From Flavisolibacter amylovorans (GTDB lineage: Bacteria; Bacteroidota; Bacteroidia; Chitinophagales; Chitinophagaceae): a stretch of 64,000 nucleotides of DNA. Where the stretch lies: the NCBI RefSeq assembly GCF_039541815.1, contig NZ_BAABGY010000007.1:496001-560000 (forward strand), given 5' to 3'. Of the stretch, positions 23,219 to 32,015 are shown one piece after another. The position numbers and the translations under genes are program-made. The notes beneath the pieces were generated by a model. The model saw only the letters and a list, made by a program, of their open reading frames with translations, did no database searches and was not told where the DNA came from. Every line of letters starts with the position of its first letter. The stretch's first letter is position 1.

Positions 23219-23853
23219 ACGGAGGCTTTTTCGGATTTCTGGATCTGTGCGGCACTGAAGGAATTCGCGCCGTCCAGTATGGTTGCGTCGAGCGCCGAAA
23301 GCACTTCGAGCTGCACGTATTTATTGTCGTTGCGCATCAGCGTCACGAAGTCGGGGCGTACGATTACCCGCTCGAGGATGTTCCAGGGAAGCAGGTCGGC
23401 TTTCGGGCTGCCCGGTACTAGGATGCCTTCATCGGTAAAGGTGAGCGCGGTGGGTGTGAAGAGCGCTTTTTCGGAGAACAGCAGCAGTACCGAGAGCACC
23501 GCCCAGGCATATAGCCCAAAGGAGGCGGCTCCGGATTGCGCCAGTGCAAGGAACAGGAAGCAAACCGCTTCGAGCGCCCGTATCGGCATGTTGTAGCGAC
23601 CGGTCGGGTCGAGCTTTTTGCGGCGCCAGCCGTAGACCAGGGCGCCGAAGGCCATGAGGATCATGGGCAGTGCCACTTCCATCCCGAGCCCTTTGCGCGC
23701 AGCCACATAGCCGGCCGCGTTCACGAGCAGGTAGAACCCGCTGATGATGTGGAGCGTGCCGATCATGCGGCGTCGCTTCTCGAAGCTTTCTATCCGGACC
23801 GGGATCGTATACATAAGTGGGAGCGCTTTCTTCATGATATCGCGACGCGTCAT
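23215..23853 (-). CDS. Uncharacterised membrane protein, middle gene of operon
   Basis: A 212-residue protein with four predicted membrane segments (about residues 31-50, 60-76, 92-108 and 111-128) and a soluble C-terminal part that looks like a PH-type beta domain (ALTFTDEGILVPGSPKADLLPWNILERVIVRPDFVTLMR). The ATG overlaps the ureohydrolase stop (ATGA), and its stop overlaps the radical SAM start, implying translational coupling. Function unknown. Confidence 0.8.
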   Translation of the reverse strand: MTRRDIMKKALPLMYTIPVRIESFEKRRRMIGTLHIISGFYLLVNAAGYVAARKGLGMEVALPMILMAFGALVYGWRRKKLDPTGRYNMPIRALEAVCFLFLALAQSGAASFGLYAWAVLSVLLLFSEKALFTPTALTFTDEGILVPGSPKADLLPWNILERVIVRPDFVTLMRNDNKYVQLEVLSALDATILDGANSFSAAQIQKSEKASV

Positions 23854-24950
23854 GACGCGTCGTTACCGTCGGCGGAGACGAGGGGCTGCTCCGTTTCGGG
23901 GGAAGCCTCCGGATTAGCGGATACGAGCAGGTTACACAGCTTGAAGAGCACGCGGGCACCTACGTTGGCATCCCAGGCATTCTCGGAAGTGCTCACCTCG
24001 TTGAGGTCGAAGGCGATGATCTGGCGGCCGCTTTCTTTCACCTTGTTAAAGAGGTAATAGACCTGCTCGGTTTCGAAGCCACCCTGCACCGGCGTGCCCG
24101 TGTTCGGACAGAGCTTGGGATCGAGGCCATCGATATCGAAGGAGATGTGCACCTTGGGGGGCAGCTGGGCCACGATGTCGTCGCACACCTGCTTCCAGTT
24201 CTCCCCCTCGAACATCCGGCGGCGGATGTCGCGGTCGAAGAAGGTGCGGATGCGGTCGCCGCTGGCCTGTATGTAGTTGAACTCGCCTTCCGAGTAGTCG
24301 CGGATGCCGACCTGCACCAGCTTCGTGAGCTGGGGCACTTCTTGCAGCGCGTTGTACATCACGGAGGCATGGGAGTAGACGAAGTCCTCATACGACACAC
24401 GGAGGTCGCAGTGAGCGTCGATCTGGAGGATGCCGAAGTCGCCGAAGGTTTCGCCGAGGGCTTTGAAGAAACCGAGCGGGGTGCTATGATCGCCCCCCAG
24501 CAGCGCCACGAGCTTACCCTTTTCGAGCAGCCCCTTCGTTTGCTGGTACACCCAGTTGTTCAGGAAATGGGAGCCCTCGTTGATCTCGCGGAGCGACTTG
24601 CACATGAACTGGTTCTTGTCCACGATCTCGCCGTTGGAGATATAATCGATGTAGAGCTCGGCCTCTTTGCGGAGGTAGTCGCTCTTCATCAGGATCTTAC
24701 GATCGGTGTCGCGCATGTAGAAGCCCTGCTTCCAGCCTTCCGGCACATCGGGGTCGAAGAGGTCCACCTGCAGGGAGGCTTTCATGATCTGCTCGGCGGC
24801 ACGGGCGGTACCGGAACCGAACGAAACCGTCACCTCCCACGGCACGGGAAGGATCACGAGGCGCGCATCGTCCTCGGTAAACGGAAGTCCGAAGATGTTG
24901 TTGTTCGGGTTACCTGCGCTGTTGGGGTCAAACGTCGTTAAGTCGATCAT
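23850..24950 (-). CDS. Agmatinase-like ureohydrolase
   Basis: A 366-residue member of the arginase/agmatinase/formiminoglutamase superfamily. All metal-binding motifs are present: LGGDHSTPLG, QIDAHCDLR and SFDIDGLDP. The protein is longer than typical agmatinases (about 300), chiefly because of an N-terminal section of about 110 residues containing NIFGLPFTEDDARLVILPVPWE. The exact substrate cannot be read from the sequence. It heads an operon with a membrane protein and a radical SAM enzyme. The ATG at 24950 gives the family start; the open frame continues upstream for 133 codons with no similarity I recognise. Confidence 0.88.
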   Translation of the reverse strand: MIDLTTFDPNSAGNPNNNIFGLPFTEDDARLVILPVPWEVTVSFGSGTARAAEQIMKASLQVDLFDPDVPEGWKQGFYMRDTDRKILMKSDYLRKEAELYIDYISNGEIVDKNQFMCKSLREINEGSHFLNNWVYQQTKGLLEKGKLVALLGGDHSTPLGFFKALGETFGDFGILQIDAHCDLRVSYEDFVYSHASVMYNALQEVPQLTKLVQVGIRDYSEGEFNYIQASGDRIRTFFDRDIRRRMFEGENWKQVCDDIVAQLPPKVHISFDIDGLDPKLCPNTGTPVQGGFETEQVYYLFNKVKESGRQIIAFDLNEVSTSENAWDANVGARVLFKLCNLLVSANPEASPETEQPLVSADGNDAS

Positions 24951-25240
24951 GGGGAGCGCCTTTAAAGGGCGGTGCAAGTTACCGCCGTTTGGGCGCGCGG
25001 CAAAATCCGGCCGGCCGACAGGCGCCAAAGAGGCGTTAAAGCCGGGAAGTTGATCGTTTGACGTTAAGGTGTTGTACCAATCTATGGCCTTGGCTCGCCG
25101 GTAGCCGGGTCTGGTCCATTTGGTGCATCCTGAACTTCGAGCAGCAAACTCTAATCCTTGAACATTTCCCAAAGGCTTGTTAAAGGCGACAGGCTGAGGA
25201 AAATCAGGTAGGGCAGCCCCGGCAGTAGTCCGTTTTCGGC
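24951..25240. other. Divergent intergenic region, no gene seen
   Basis: About 290 bases between the ureohydrolase operon and ccmE. GC-rich near the ureohydrolase, and containing GCGCCTTTAAAGGGCGGTG. It presumably carries both promoters. Confidence 0.5.
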
Positions 25241-25248
25241 TACCTTTG
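25241..25248 (+). promoter_or_regulatory. Putative -7 box (TACCTTTG) of ccmE
   Basis: An exact TAnnTTTG match, 18 bases before the ATG at 25267. Confidence 0.5.
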
Positions 25249-25266
25249 CGGGCGAATAGGCGCCAC

Positions 25267-25701
25267 ATGAAAAAGATCCACCTTATCCTCCTGCTCCTGG
25301 TCATCGGCGGCATCGTCGGCATGTCGTTCTTTATCAAGGACCTCACCACCTACGAAACCTTTGCGTCGGCCGCTTCCAAAAAGGACAAATTCGTGGTGGT
25401 AAAGGTAAAACTCGACAAGAGCCAGGCCGTGGAATACGACATGGTGAAGGATCCGAACAAGACCTATTTCTGGGCCTTCGACCAGGACGGGCAGCGCACC
25501 CGCGTGGTGTACAACAACGCCAAGCCCACCGACATCGAGCGCAGCGAAGGCATCGACCTTAACGGCTATATGCGCGGCGATCACTTCGAGTGCACGAAGC
25601 TCCAGATGAAGTGTCCTTCCAAGTACAAGGACGACATGAAACTGGCGGAAAAGAACCTGCCGGGCGCCACTGCGACCGGTACTGACGCGAACAAATACTG
25701 A
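25267..25701 (+). CDS. ccmE: Cytochrome c maturation haem chaperone CcmE, CxxxY type
   Basis: A 144-residue protein: a single N-terminal membrane anchor (residues 4-23) then a periplasmic OB-fold domain. CcmE carries haem to the CcmF lyase. Instead of the classical HxxxY haem-binding motif this protein has Cys116-Pro-Ser-Lys-Tyr120, the CxxxY form known from archaea and some bacteria. Four bases separate it from ccmF. The CcmA/B/C genes are not in the window. The ATG at 25267 gives a proper anchor. Confidence 0.85.
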   Translation: MKKIHLILLLLVIGGIVGMSFFIKDLTTYETFASAASKKDKFVVVKVKLDKSQAVEYDMVKDPNKTYFWAFDQDGQRTRVVYNNAKPTDIERSEGIDLNGYMRGDHFECTKLQMKCPSKYKDDMKLAEKNLPGATATGTDANKY

Positions 25702-25705
25702 TCGA

Positions 25706-28261
25706 ATGGATTTTATCGGAGAGCAGCTCTTACCCGGGCGCATCGGGCATTTCTTTGTGATTCTTTCGCTGGTTGCCTCCCTGGCGGCTACCGTATGCTA
25801 CTTCCTCGCTACCCGCACGGCCATCGCCGGACAGCGCGCCTCGGGTAACGCCTTTACCAGCGTTGCGCCCGGCAGCACCGACTGGATGCGCCTCGCCCGG
25901 ATCTTCTTTATCGCTGAATGCGTAAGCGTACTGGCCATCTTCGCCACGCTTTTCTACATCATCTCCAACCACCTCTTCGAGTTCAAGTACGCCTGGCAGC
26001 ACAGCTCGCGCTCGCTCGAGATGAAATACCTCCTCAGCTGCTTCTGGGAAGGACAGGAAGGCTCCTTCCTGCTCTGGAGCTTCTGGCACTGCGTGCTTGG
26101 CCTCGTACTGATCAAAAAGGCCGGCCGCTGGGAAGCCCCGGTGATGACCACCGTGTCCTTCGTGCAGGTGATGCTGGCCACGATGATCGTAGGACTGCAC
26201 CTCGGCGGCTGGCGCATCGGCTCCAACCCCTTCGTACTGCTGCGCAACGAATTCGATCTTCCCGCCAAGATCCCGATGCTCGGCGTCTCGGGCAACTACC
26301 AGAACTACCTGACCTTCATTACCGACGGCAACGACCTCAACCCGCTCCTGCAGAACTACTGGATGGTGATCCACCCCCCGGTGCTGTTCCTCGGCTTTGC
26401 CTCTACACTGATCCCCTTTGCCTACGCCATTGCCGGTCTCTGGACCAGGGAGTACAAGGACTGGACGCGCCCGGCGCTCACCTGGTCCCTGTTTTCGGCG
26501 GCAGCGCTCGGCACCGGAATCATGATGGGCGCGGCCTGGGCGTACGAGTCGCTCAACTTCGGCGGCTATTGGGCCTGGGACCCTGTGGAGAATGCTTCGC
26601 TCGTACCCTGGCTGGTGCTGGTGGCCGGCGTGCATACGCTGCTCATCTACCGCCACAGCGGGCATGCGCTGCGCTCCAGCTTCTGGTTCCTGATCGGCTC
26701 CTTCCTGCTCGTGCTGTATTCTACTTACCTCACCCGCAGTGGCGACCTGCAGGAAACCTCGGTGCACGCCTTTACGGGCGAAGGCATCACCAAATGGCAC
26801 CTGCGCACGCTCGTGGCGGTGTTCATGATCCCGGCGCTGGTGCTGATGCTGCGCAACTACAGGCATATCCCGCATATCAAAAAAGAAGAGGAAGCTTCGT
26901 CGCGCGAGTTCTGGATGTTCATCGGCTCGCTGGTGCTCCTGCTTTCAGCAGTTACCATCTCTGTGATGACCTCGCTGCCCGTGATCAACAAGATAGCTGG
27001 ACTGTTTACCAGCAAGGAGCTGTTCAAGCCTCTGGCGATGGGAGAGGACTCGGCTTTTGCCTATAACCGCATCCAGGTATTCGTGGCCATCATCATCGGG
27101 CTGCTCACGGCCTTCTCGCAGTACCTGCGCTACAAGAGCACGCCCCCGAAGGTGTTCTGGAAAAAGATCCTCATTCCTACGGCCATCAGCCTGCTGCTCT
27201 CGGTGGCGATCATCTGGGGCGGAAAGGTCAACTACAGCGAATACGGCGCCGGCTATATGGCGGCCATCTGGATCGCGCTGGTGGCGGCGGTCTATTCCGT
27301 GGTGGCCAATGCCGCCTACATCTGGGCGGGCATGAACGGCAAGCTGCGCGCGGCCGGTGGCTCGGTGGCCCACGTGGGCTTCGGGCTTCTCCTGGCCGGT
27401 ATCCTGATCTCTTCGTCCAAGAAAGAGGTGTTGTCGCACAACACCTCGGGCATCTTCGTGCCGCTGGGGAAGGAAAGCAAGGAAAAGCCAGGCGAGAACC
27501 TGACGCTTGTGAAGGACCTCCGGACCGATATGGGCAAATACTGGGTGACCTACAACCAGGACTCGATGCACCCGAAGAAGCCGCTGTGGTTTTACGCGCT
27601 GAAGTTTGAGCCGAAAGATGGTGAGAAGCCCTTTACCCTCTACCCGAACGCCTTCGTGAATTACAAGGGCAACGAGGGACTCATGGCCAACCCGGATGCC
27701 CAGCATTATTGGAATTACGACGTCTTTACCTACATCACCTCCCTTTCAAACGACCCGGGCAAGGTACCGGAAGACACCGCCGCCTTCAAGCCGCACACCG
27801 TGAAGGTGGGCGATACGGTCTGGTACTCCAAAGGATTTGCCGTACTGGAAAACCTCACCTCGCGCGACAAGATCCCGCAGGCCGGCTTTGCGCCCACGGA
27901 CAGCGCTTCGGTGGCTACGCTGAAAGTTTACGCAAAGACCTCTTCCACCTACACACTCGAGTCGCTGCTGATCTCGAAGGGCGGCCAGGCGATGCCGTAT
28001 GCCGATACCGTAACTGCCGAAGGACTCGTGGTGCAGCTGCAGCGGGTAACCCCGGAAGGCGCCGAGATCGGGGTGAAGGAGTCGGATGCCGTGCTGCGCT
28101 ATATTACGCTCAAGGCCTACAAATTCCCCTTCATCAACCTTGTGTGGCTCGGTACGATCGTAACCGTGATCGGCTTTCTTATGAGTATGGTGCGGCGCTT
28201 GCGGATCGCCCGCGAGCCCGAACGGAAAACTTTAAGCTTTTCTAAACAGCGGGTAGCGTAG
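25706..28261 (+). CDS. ccmF: Cytochrome c haem lyase subunit CcmF (CcsA-like)
   Basis: An 851-residue polytopic membrane protein that attaches haem to apocytochrome c. The tryptophan-rich WWD-type motif is present as GGYWAWDPVENASL near residue 290, and conserved histidines flank it (NYWMVIHPPVLFLG and VHTLLIYRHSG). About 15 membrane segments are visible, with a long periplasmic domain from about 580 to 810 and a last helix near 820. It is longer than E. coli CcmF (647), which is usual in Bacteroidota. It is co-transcribed with ccmE. Confidence 0.93.
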   Translation: MDFIGEQLLPGRIGHFFVILSLVASLAATVCYFLATRTAIAGQRASGNAFTSVAPGSTDWMRLARIFFIAECVSVLAIFATLFYIISNHLFEFKYAWQHSSRSLEMKYLLSCFWEGQEGSFLLWSFWHCVLGLVLIKKAGRWEAPVMTTVSFVQVMLATMIVGLHLGGWRIGSNPFVLLRNEFDLPAKIPMLGVSGNYQNYLTFITDGNDLNPLLQNYWMVIHPPVLFLGFASTLIPFAYAIAGLWTREYKDWTRPALTWSLFSAAALGTGIMMGAAWAYESLNFGGYWAWDPVENASLVPWLVLVAGVHTLLIYRHSGHALRSSFWFLIGSFLLVLYSTYLTRSGDLQETSVHAFTGEGITKWHLRTLVAVFMIPALVLMLRNYRHIPHIKKEEEASSREFWMFIGSLVLLLSAVTISVMTSLPVINKIAGLFTSKELFKPLAMGEDSAFAYNRIQVFVAIIIGLLTAFSQYLRYKSTPPKVFWKKILIPTAISLLLSVAIIWGGKVNYSEYGAGYMAAIWIALVAAVYSVVANAAYIWAGMNGKLRAAGGSVAHVGFGLLLAGILISSSKKEVLSHNTSGIFVPLGKESKEKPGENLTLVKDLRTDMGKYWVTYNQDSMHPKKPLWFYALKFEPKDGEKPFTLYPNAFVNYKGNEGLMANPDAQHYWNYDVFTYITSLSNDPGKVPEDTAAFKPHTVKVGDTVWYSKGFAVLENLTSRDKIPQAGFAPTDSASVATLKVYAKTSSTYTLESLLISKGGQAMPYADTVTAEGLVVQLQRVTPEGAEIGVKESDAVLRYITLKAYKFPFINLVWLGTIVTVIGFLMSMVRRLRIAREPERKTLSFSKQRVA

Positions 28262-28308
28262 TTTCATGGTCTCTTTTGAAGAACCCTTAATTGGACCTAA
28301 ATTCCGGT

Positions 28309-29001
28309 ATGTCCCGACGCCTGTCTCTTTTGTTCCTGTTCTGCGCCCCCGTGCTGCTTGCCGGCCTGGACGCGGCCGCACAAGATGCGGTCCGGAGTGA
28401 CGTCCTGCCTGAGGCAAAGGGAAACTGGGGGGTCAACGATACCATTATGGTGTCGGTCATCAATTACGGCGGCGAGCTGATGCCTTACCGGGAACTCGAT
28501 ATGGTGTACATCTCGAAGCTTCCGCCCGCCGAGATGCAAAAGGCCATCGCCGCCTACAACCGCCTTCGCAATGCCGTGTACGTGACCTATCCTTATGCCC
28601 GCGCGGCCGGCGTCACGCTCAACGAGGTGGCAGCACGCCTCAACGGCGTGGAGCGCAAAGGCGAGCGCAAGGCGATTATCAAAAGCCGCGAAAAGGAGCT
28701 GCGCGAGCAGTTCCAGAAGCCCATGGAAAACCTTTCAGTGTACCAGGGCAAGGTGCTCATGAAGCTCATTAACCGGCAAACCGGCAACAACTGCTACGAG
28801 ATCATCAAAGAATACAAGGGTGGCTTTATGGCGCGCACCTACCAGACCGTAGCCTTCTTCTTCGGCTCCAGCCTCAAGCAGCCCTACGACCACGTTAACG
28901 ATCCTACCGATCGCCAGATCGAGACCATTGTGAAGGAGATCGACAACTCCTGGTACAACAATGCGAACCGCCCGGTAGTGGCCCGCGCATCGGGGATGTG
29001 A
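28309..29001 (+). CDS. DUF4294 domain protein, exported
   Basis: A 230-residue protein with a signal peptide (MSRRLSLLFLFCAPVLLAG, cleavage near residue 24) and the Bacteroidota-specific DUF4294 domain. Characteristic parts are NRLRNAVYVTYPYARAAG, EKELREQFQKPMENLSV, QGKVLMKLINRQTGNN and YEIIKEYKGGFMARTYQ. Function unknown; it is probably periplasmic. An ATG 18 bases upstream is possible, but 28309 gives a cleaner signal peptide. Confidence 0.85.
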   Translation: MSRRLSLLFLFCAPVLLAGLDAAAQDAVRSDVLPEAKGNWGVNDTIMVSVINYGGELMPYRELDMVYISKLPPAEMQKAIAAYNRLRNAVYVTYPYARAAGVTLNEVAARLNGVERKGERKAIIKSREKELREQFQKPMENLSVYQGKVLMKLINRQTGNNCYEIIKEYKGGFMARTYQTVAFFFGSSLKQPYDHVNDPTDRQIETIVKEIDNSWYNNANRPVVARASGM

Positions 29002-29043
29002 CCTCACCACCGGCCTCTCTCCGGGAGAGAGGAGTGACTCTGG
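29001..29043 (+). repeat. R3-like repeat, degenerate copy e
   Basis: ACCTCACCACCGGCCTCTC, a small stem TCTCTCCGGGAGAGA and the tail AGTGACTCTGG match R3 copies at 19792 and 63471. It starts in the stop codon of the DUF4294 gene. Confidence 0.65.
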
Positions 29044-29452
29044 TAGAACACACTTTTTTACAATGCACATTCACGCTGGATGATCATTTCATTTGAATAG
29101 GATCGTTTGATCGCTTCTTGTATTCTAGAAGGTGGCGGGTATTGAATCATCCAGCTTTTCATCCAATCCTTTCAATGGTAGCCCGAAAATGGCGCTGGGG
29201 TACCCGATCCGGGCTCCGGAAGGGTCTTGTGCGATGAAGGAACGGCATTTTAACGATTCGCACAAAGAACGTATCCGTGCTGCGCGAACCGGATTTCGAG
29301 GAGCGATAACCGGCCGGTGGCGCAGGTATTGCCTTATTCCGGCCGGGCAGGGACGGGGCTCGATGCCTGTCGAAAGTCAGCTCAGCCGTAGCACTCGGGC
29401 CGGTTAAAGTGGCTCCGAAGCCGTATCTTGCAGCCTTATTGCAAATTAGTTC
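29044..29452. other. Intergenic region without a recognised gene
   Basis: About 410 bases. It holds GGATGATCATTTC and AATCATCCAG, a loose inverted pair (29079, 29144), and then GC-rich sequence reaching to bshB1. I find no protein or RNA gene I can support. Confidence 0.5.
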
Positions 29453-30187
29453 ATGAAACTGGATATACTGGCCATCGGCGCGCATCCCGATGACGTGGAG
29501 CTTGGTTGCTCCGGAACGCTCATCAGCGAAGCGCGCCGCGGTAAAAAGGTCGGCATTGTGGACCTTACCCAAGGGGAACTCGGCACCCGGGGTACCGTGG
29601 AAACCCGTTACGCCGAAGCGGCGGAAGCCGGGCGTATCATCGGCGTTTCCGTTCGCGAGAACCTGAAGATGCGCGACGGTTTTTTCGTCAACGACGAGGC
29701 GCACCAGTTGCAGCTCATCCGCGTTCTACGCCGCTACCGTCCCGACATCGTCATCGGGAACATCCTGGAAGACCGTCATCCCGACCACGGACGCGCCGGC
29801 AACCTCATCTACGACGCCTGCTTCCTCTCCGGCCTCAAGCAGATCAAAACGGCGGAAGACGATGGCAGCGAGCAGGAAAAGTGGCGCCCACGCTACCTCT
29901 TCCAATATATCCAGGACCGCTTCTACGAGCCTGACCTCATTGTAGACGTCTCGCACGTGTGGGAAGAGCGAATGGCTTCGATCAAGGCCTATACCACCCA
30001 GTTTCATAGCCCGGCGGGCACGGAGGGCGACGCCACCTATATCTCGAGTCCCGAATTTATGGAAGCCGTGATTGCCCGCGCCCGCCTCCTCGGTAAGCGT
30101 ATTGGTGTGCCTTTTGCGGAAGGATTCCTGTCGAAAAAGAACATCGGTATCAGCAGCCTCGACGCCCTGGTGTTGCAAGAAACCTGA
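29453..30187 (+). CDS. bshB1: Bacillithiol biosynthesis deacetylase BshB1
   Basis: A 244-residue zinc deacetylase that removes the acetyl group from GlcNAc-malate in bacillithiol synthesis. The zinc motif AHPDDVELG (residues 9-17) and the second site HPDHGRA near residue 107 are visible, as is QFHSPAGTEGDATYISSP, typical of BshB1 rather than mycothiol enzymes. BshA and BshC are not in the window. It stands in the same direction as DUF4294 and the desaturase, separated by longer gaps. Confidence 0.95.
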   Translation: MKLDILAIGAHPDDVELGCSGTLISEARRGKKVGIVDLTQGELGTRGTVETRYAEAAEAGRIIGVSVRENLKMRDGFFVNDEAHQLQLIRVLRRYRPDIVIGNILEDRHPDHGRAGNLIYDACFLSGLKQIKTAEDDGSEQEKWRPRYLFQYIQDRFYEPDLIVDVSHVWEERMASIKAYTTQFHSPAGTEGDATYISSPEFMEAVIARARLLGKRIGVPFAEGFLSKKNIGISSLDALVLQET

Positions 30188-30238
30188 TTCCGGCTACCCC
30201 AACTGATTTTTAACCTACTTAAATAGCATCGCGTTCAC

Positions 30239-31318
30239 ATGGCCACTCCCAAATTCATGACCGGCACCGTCTCTTTTCATGCGGAGCTGAAGAAAAGAAT
30301 CAAAGCGTATTTCAACGAAACGGGCAAGTCGGAAACCGGCGGCCCCGCCCTCTACACGAAAGCGATCGTGCTCACGACCGCCTTTGTGCTCCTGTATACC
30401 CACCTCGTGTTCTTTACGCCGGGCATCGTGTGGGCCCTTCTCGAATGCGTGGTGCTTGGCTGCGTAGTGTCGGGCATCGGCTTCAACATCATGCACGACG
30501 GCGCACACGGCACCTTCAGCAAGCGTCCCTGGCTGAATACCCTCGCGGCCTTTTCCCTCAACATCCTGGGCGGCTCGCACTTTATGTGGAACATGAAGCA
30601 CAACGTGATCCACCATGCGTACACCAACGTGGACGGCGTGGACGATGACATCGACATCCAGCCCTGGATGCGCATGAGCTCTACACAGCCGAAATACAAG
30701 ATGCACAAGTACCAGCACCTATACTTCTGGTTCCTCTACTCGATGCTTTATATCCTGTGGATCTTCGTGCTCGACTACCAGAAATATTTCAAGAAGCGCA
30801 TCGGAGAGATGCCGCTGAAAAAAATGACCACTGCCGACCACCTCATCTTCTGGGGCTTCAAGGTGCTGAACCTCGGGCTCTTCATCGCGCTCCCCATCTG
30901 GCAGGTGGGCTTCACCGGCTGGCTTGTTGGCTTCCTGGTATTCTCGCTCCTTGCCGGCTTCGTGCTTTCGATCGTGTTCCAGCTGGCGCATACCGTGGAG
31001 CACACGCACTTCCCGATGCCCGACGAGGCCACCGGTCGCCTGCAGGACGAGTGGGCGGTGCACCAGCTCAAGACCACAGCAAACTTTGCCCCGCACAACA
31101 AAGTGATCAACTGGTTCGTGGGCGGGCTCAACTTCCAGGTGGAGCACCACCTCTTCCCGAAGATCTCGCACATTCATTACCCGGCTATCTCGCGCATCAT
31201 CAAGCAAACCTGCCGCGAGTTCGACGTGCCCTACATCGAGTACCCGCGCATGCGCCATGCCGTGGCCTCGCACGTGTCGTTCCTTAAGCAGATGGGACGC
31301 GGGCAGAAGGCTGCGTAG
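30239..31318 (+). CDS. Membrane fatty acid desaturase (acyl-CoA type)
   Basis: A 359-residue integral membrane di-iron enzyme. The three histidine boxes are MHDGAHGTF, MKHNVIHHAYTN and FQVEHHLFP; the third with Gln in place of the first His is typical of front-end (delta-5/6-like) desaturases. At least four membrane segments are visible. It probably introduces double bonds in membrane lipids. The N-terminus starts MATPKFMTGTVSFHAELKK. Confidence 0.9.
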   Translation: MATPKFMTGTVSFHAELKKRIKAYFNETGKSETGGPALYTKAIVLTTAFVLLYTHLVFFTPGIVWALLECVVLGCVVSGIGFNIMHDGAHGTFSKRPWLNTLAAFSLNILGGSHFMWNMKHNVIHHAYTNVDGVDDDIDIQPWMRMSSTQPKYKMHKYQHLYFWFLYSMLYILWIFVLDYQKYFKKRIGEMPLKKMTTADHLIFWGFKVLNLGLFIALPIWQVGFTGWLVGFLVFSLLAGFVLSIVFQLAHTVEHTHFPMPDEATGRLQDEWAVHQLKTTANFAPHNKVINWFVGGLNFQVEHHLFPKISHIHYPAISRIIKQTCREFDVPYIEYPRMRHAVASHVSFLKQMGRGQKAA

Positions 31319-31395
31319 CCCCCTGTCCCCCAAAAGGGGAACTTAGGTCGGTTATACTTTTTCAGTTTTGACCTTTTCTCAAAGTTGTTCATTTG

Positions 31396-31417
31396 AAAGT
31401 CCCGCTAACGGCGGGAC
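31396..31417. repeat. GTCCCGC hairpin near solo R2 copy
   Basis: AGTCCCGCTAACGGCGGGACT resembles the hairpin within the R2 element (14719). It may be a terminator of the desaturase gene, but no T run follows. Confidence 0.55.
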
Positions 31418-31494
31418 TCTCTGCATTAAAAGGGTTGAATGGTAGCAAAGAACTACATGATGTAGGGCAGACGACAAATAGGCTACCAAAAACA

Positions 31495-31534
31495 CTCCTT
31501 AGCGAAAACCTTAGCCTCTTCTTTTCTTAGCGGC
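31495..31534 (-). repeat. R2 repeat, solo copy
   Basis: On the minus strand it reads GCCGCTAAGAA, GAAGAGGCTAAGG, TTTCGCTAAGGAG, matching the left R2 copy at about 32 of 40 positions. No GxxExxY gene accompanies it. Confidence 0.85.
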
Positions 31535-31552
31535 ATGAAACACTTTTTCTGC

Positions 31553-31981
31553 TTATATCGCCTTTATCATCACGTGATGCGGGATTCCCACCTCGAAGAA
31601 TTGCTCCCCGCGGATCCCGTACCCGCTCTTTTCATAGAAGGGGATCACGACGTCGCGTGCGTGCATATAGATTTCAGTAAATCCCTGCTGCGTCGCCCAT
31701 GCCTCGCAGAACGCAAGGATCGCCGCGCCGACGCCCTTTCCCTGCCAGCGCTTATGCACGGCCATCTGGCGCAATTGCAGGCGTTTTTCGGGCTGAGGCG
31801 TGAGTACACAACAGCCAATCATCTCCTCTTGCCCAAAAGCGGCAACGAGGTGCTCCTTCGCTTCCCGCTCCGGGTTGATGTAGGATTCGGGCACCCCGAT
31901 GGGCCGTAGCAGCACCTCCAGCCGCAGCTGTTTCATCTGCCCGTATTCCGGCGTTCCGACCCCGATCAGTTGTATGTTCAT
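31553..31981 (-). CDS. GNAT family N-acetyltransferase
   Basis: A 142-residue single-domain acetyltransferase. The acetyl-CoA-binding motif A is LRQMAVHKRWQGKGVGAAIL (R/Q-x2-G-x-G/A), followed by motif B GFTEIYMHARDVVIPFYEKSGY. The substrate is unknown; the shape is that of the ElaA/YitI-like small GNATs. The start is the ATG at 31981, only 34 bases from the divergent YCII gene, so the two share a very small promoter region. Confidence 0.9.
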   Translation of the reverse strand: MNIQLIGVGTPEYGQMKQLRLEVLLRPIGVPESYINPEREAKEHLVAAFGQEEMIGCCVLTPQPEKRLQLRQMAVHKRWQGKGVGAAILAFCEAWATQQGFTEIYMHARDVVIPFYEKSGYGIRGEQFFEVGIPHHVMIKAI

Positions 31982-32015
31982 TTGCCTATTTTGTGGCGAC
32001 AAATCTAGACAAGGA

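Noticed and set aside
24951..25349. N-terminal extension of the agmatinase-like gene by 133 codons
   Set aside because: Not similar to ureohydrolases, overlaps the divergent ccmE promoter and start; ATG 24950 gives the normal family start.
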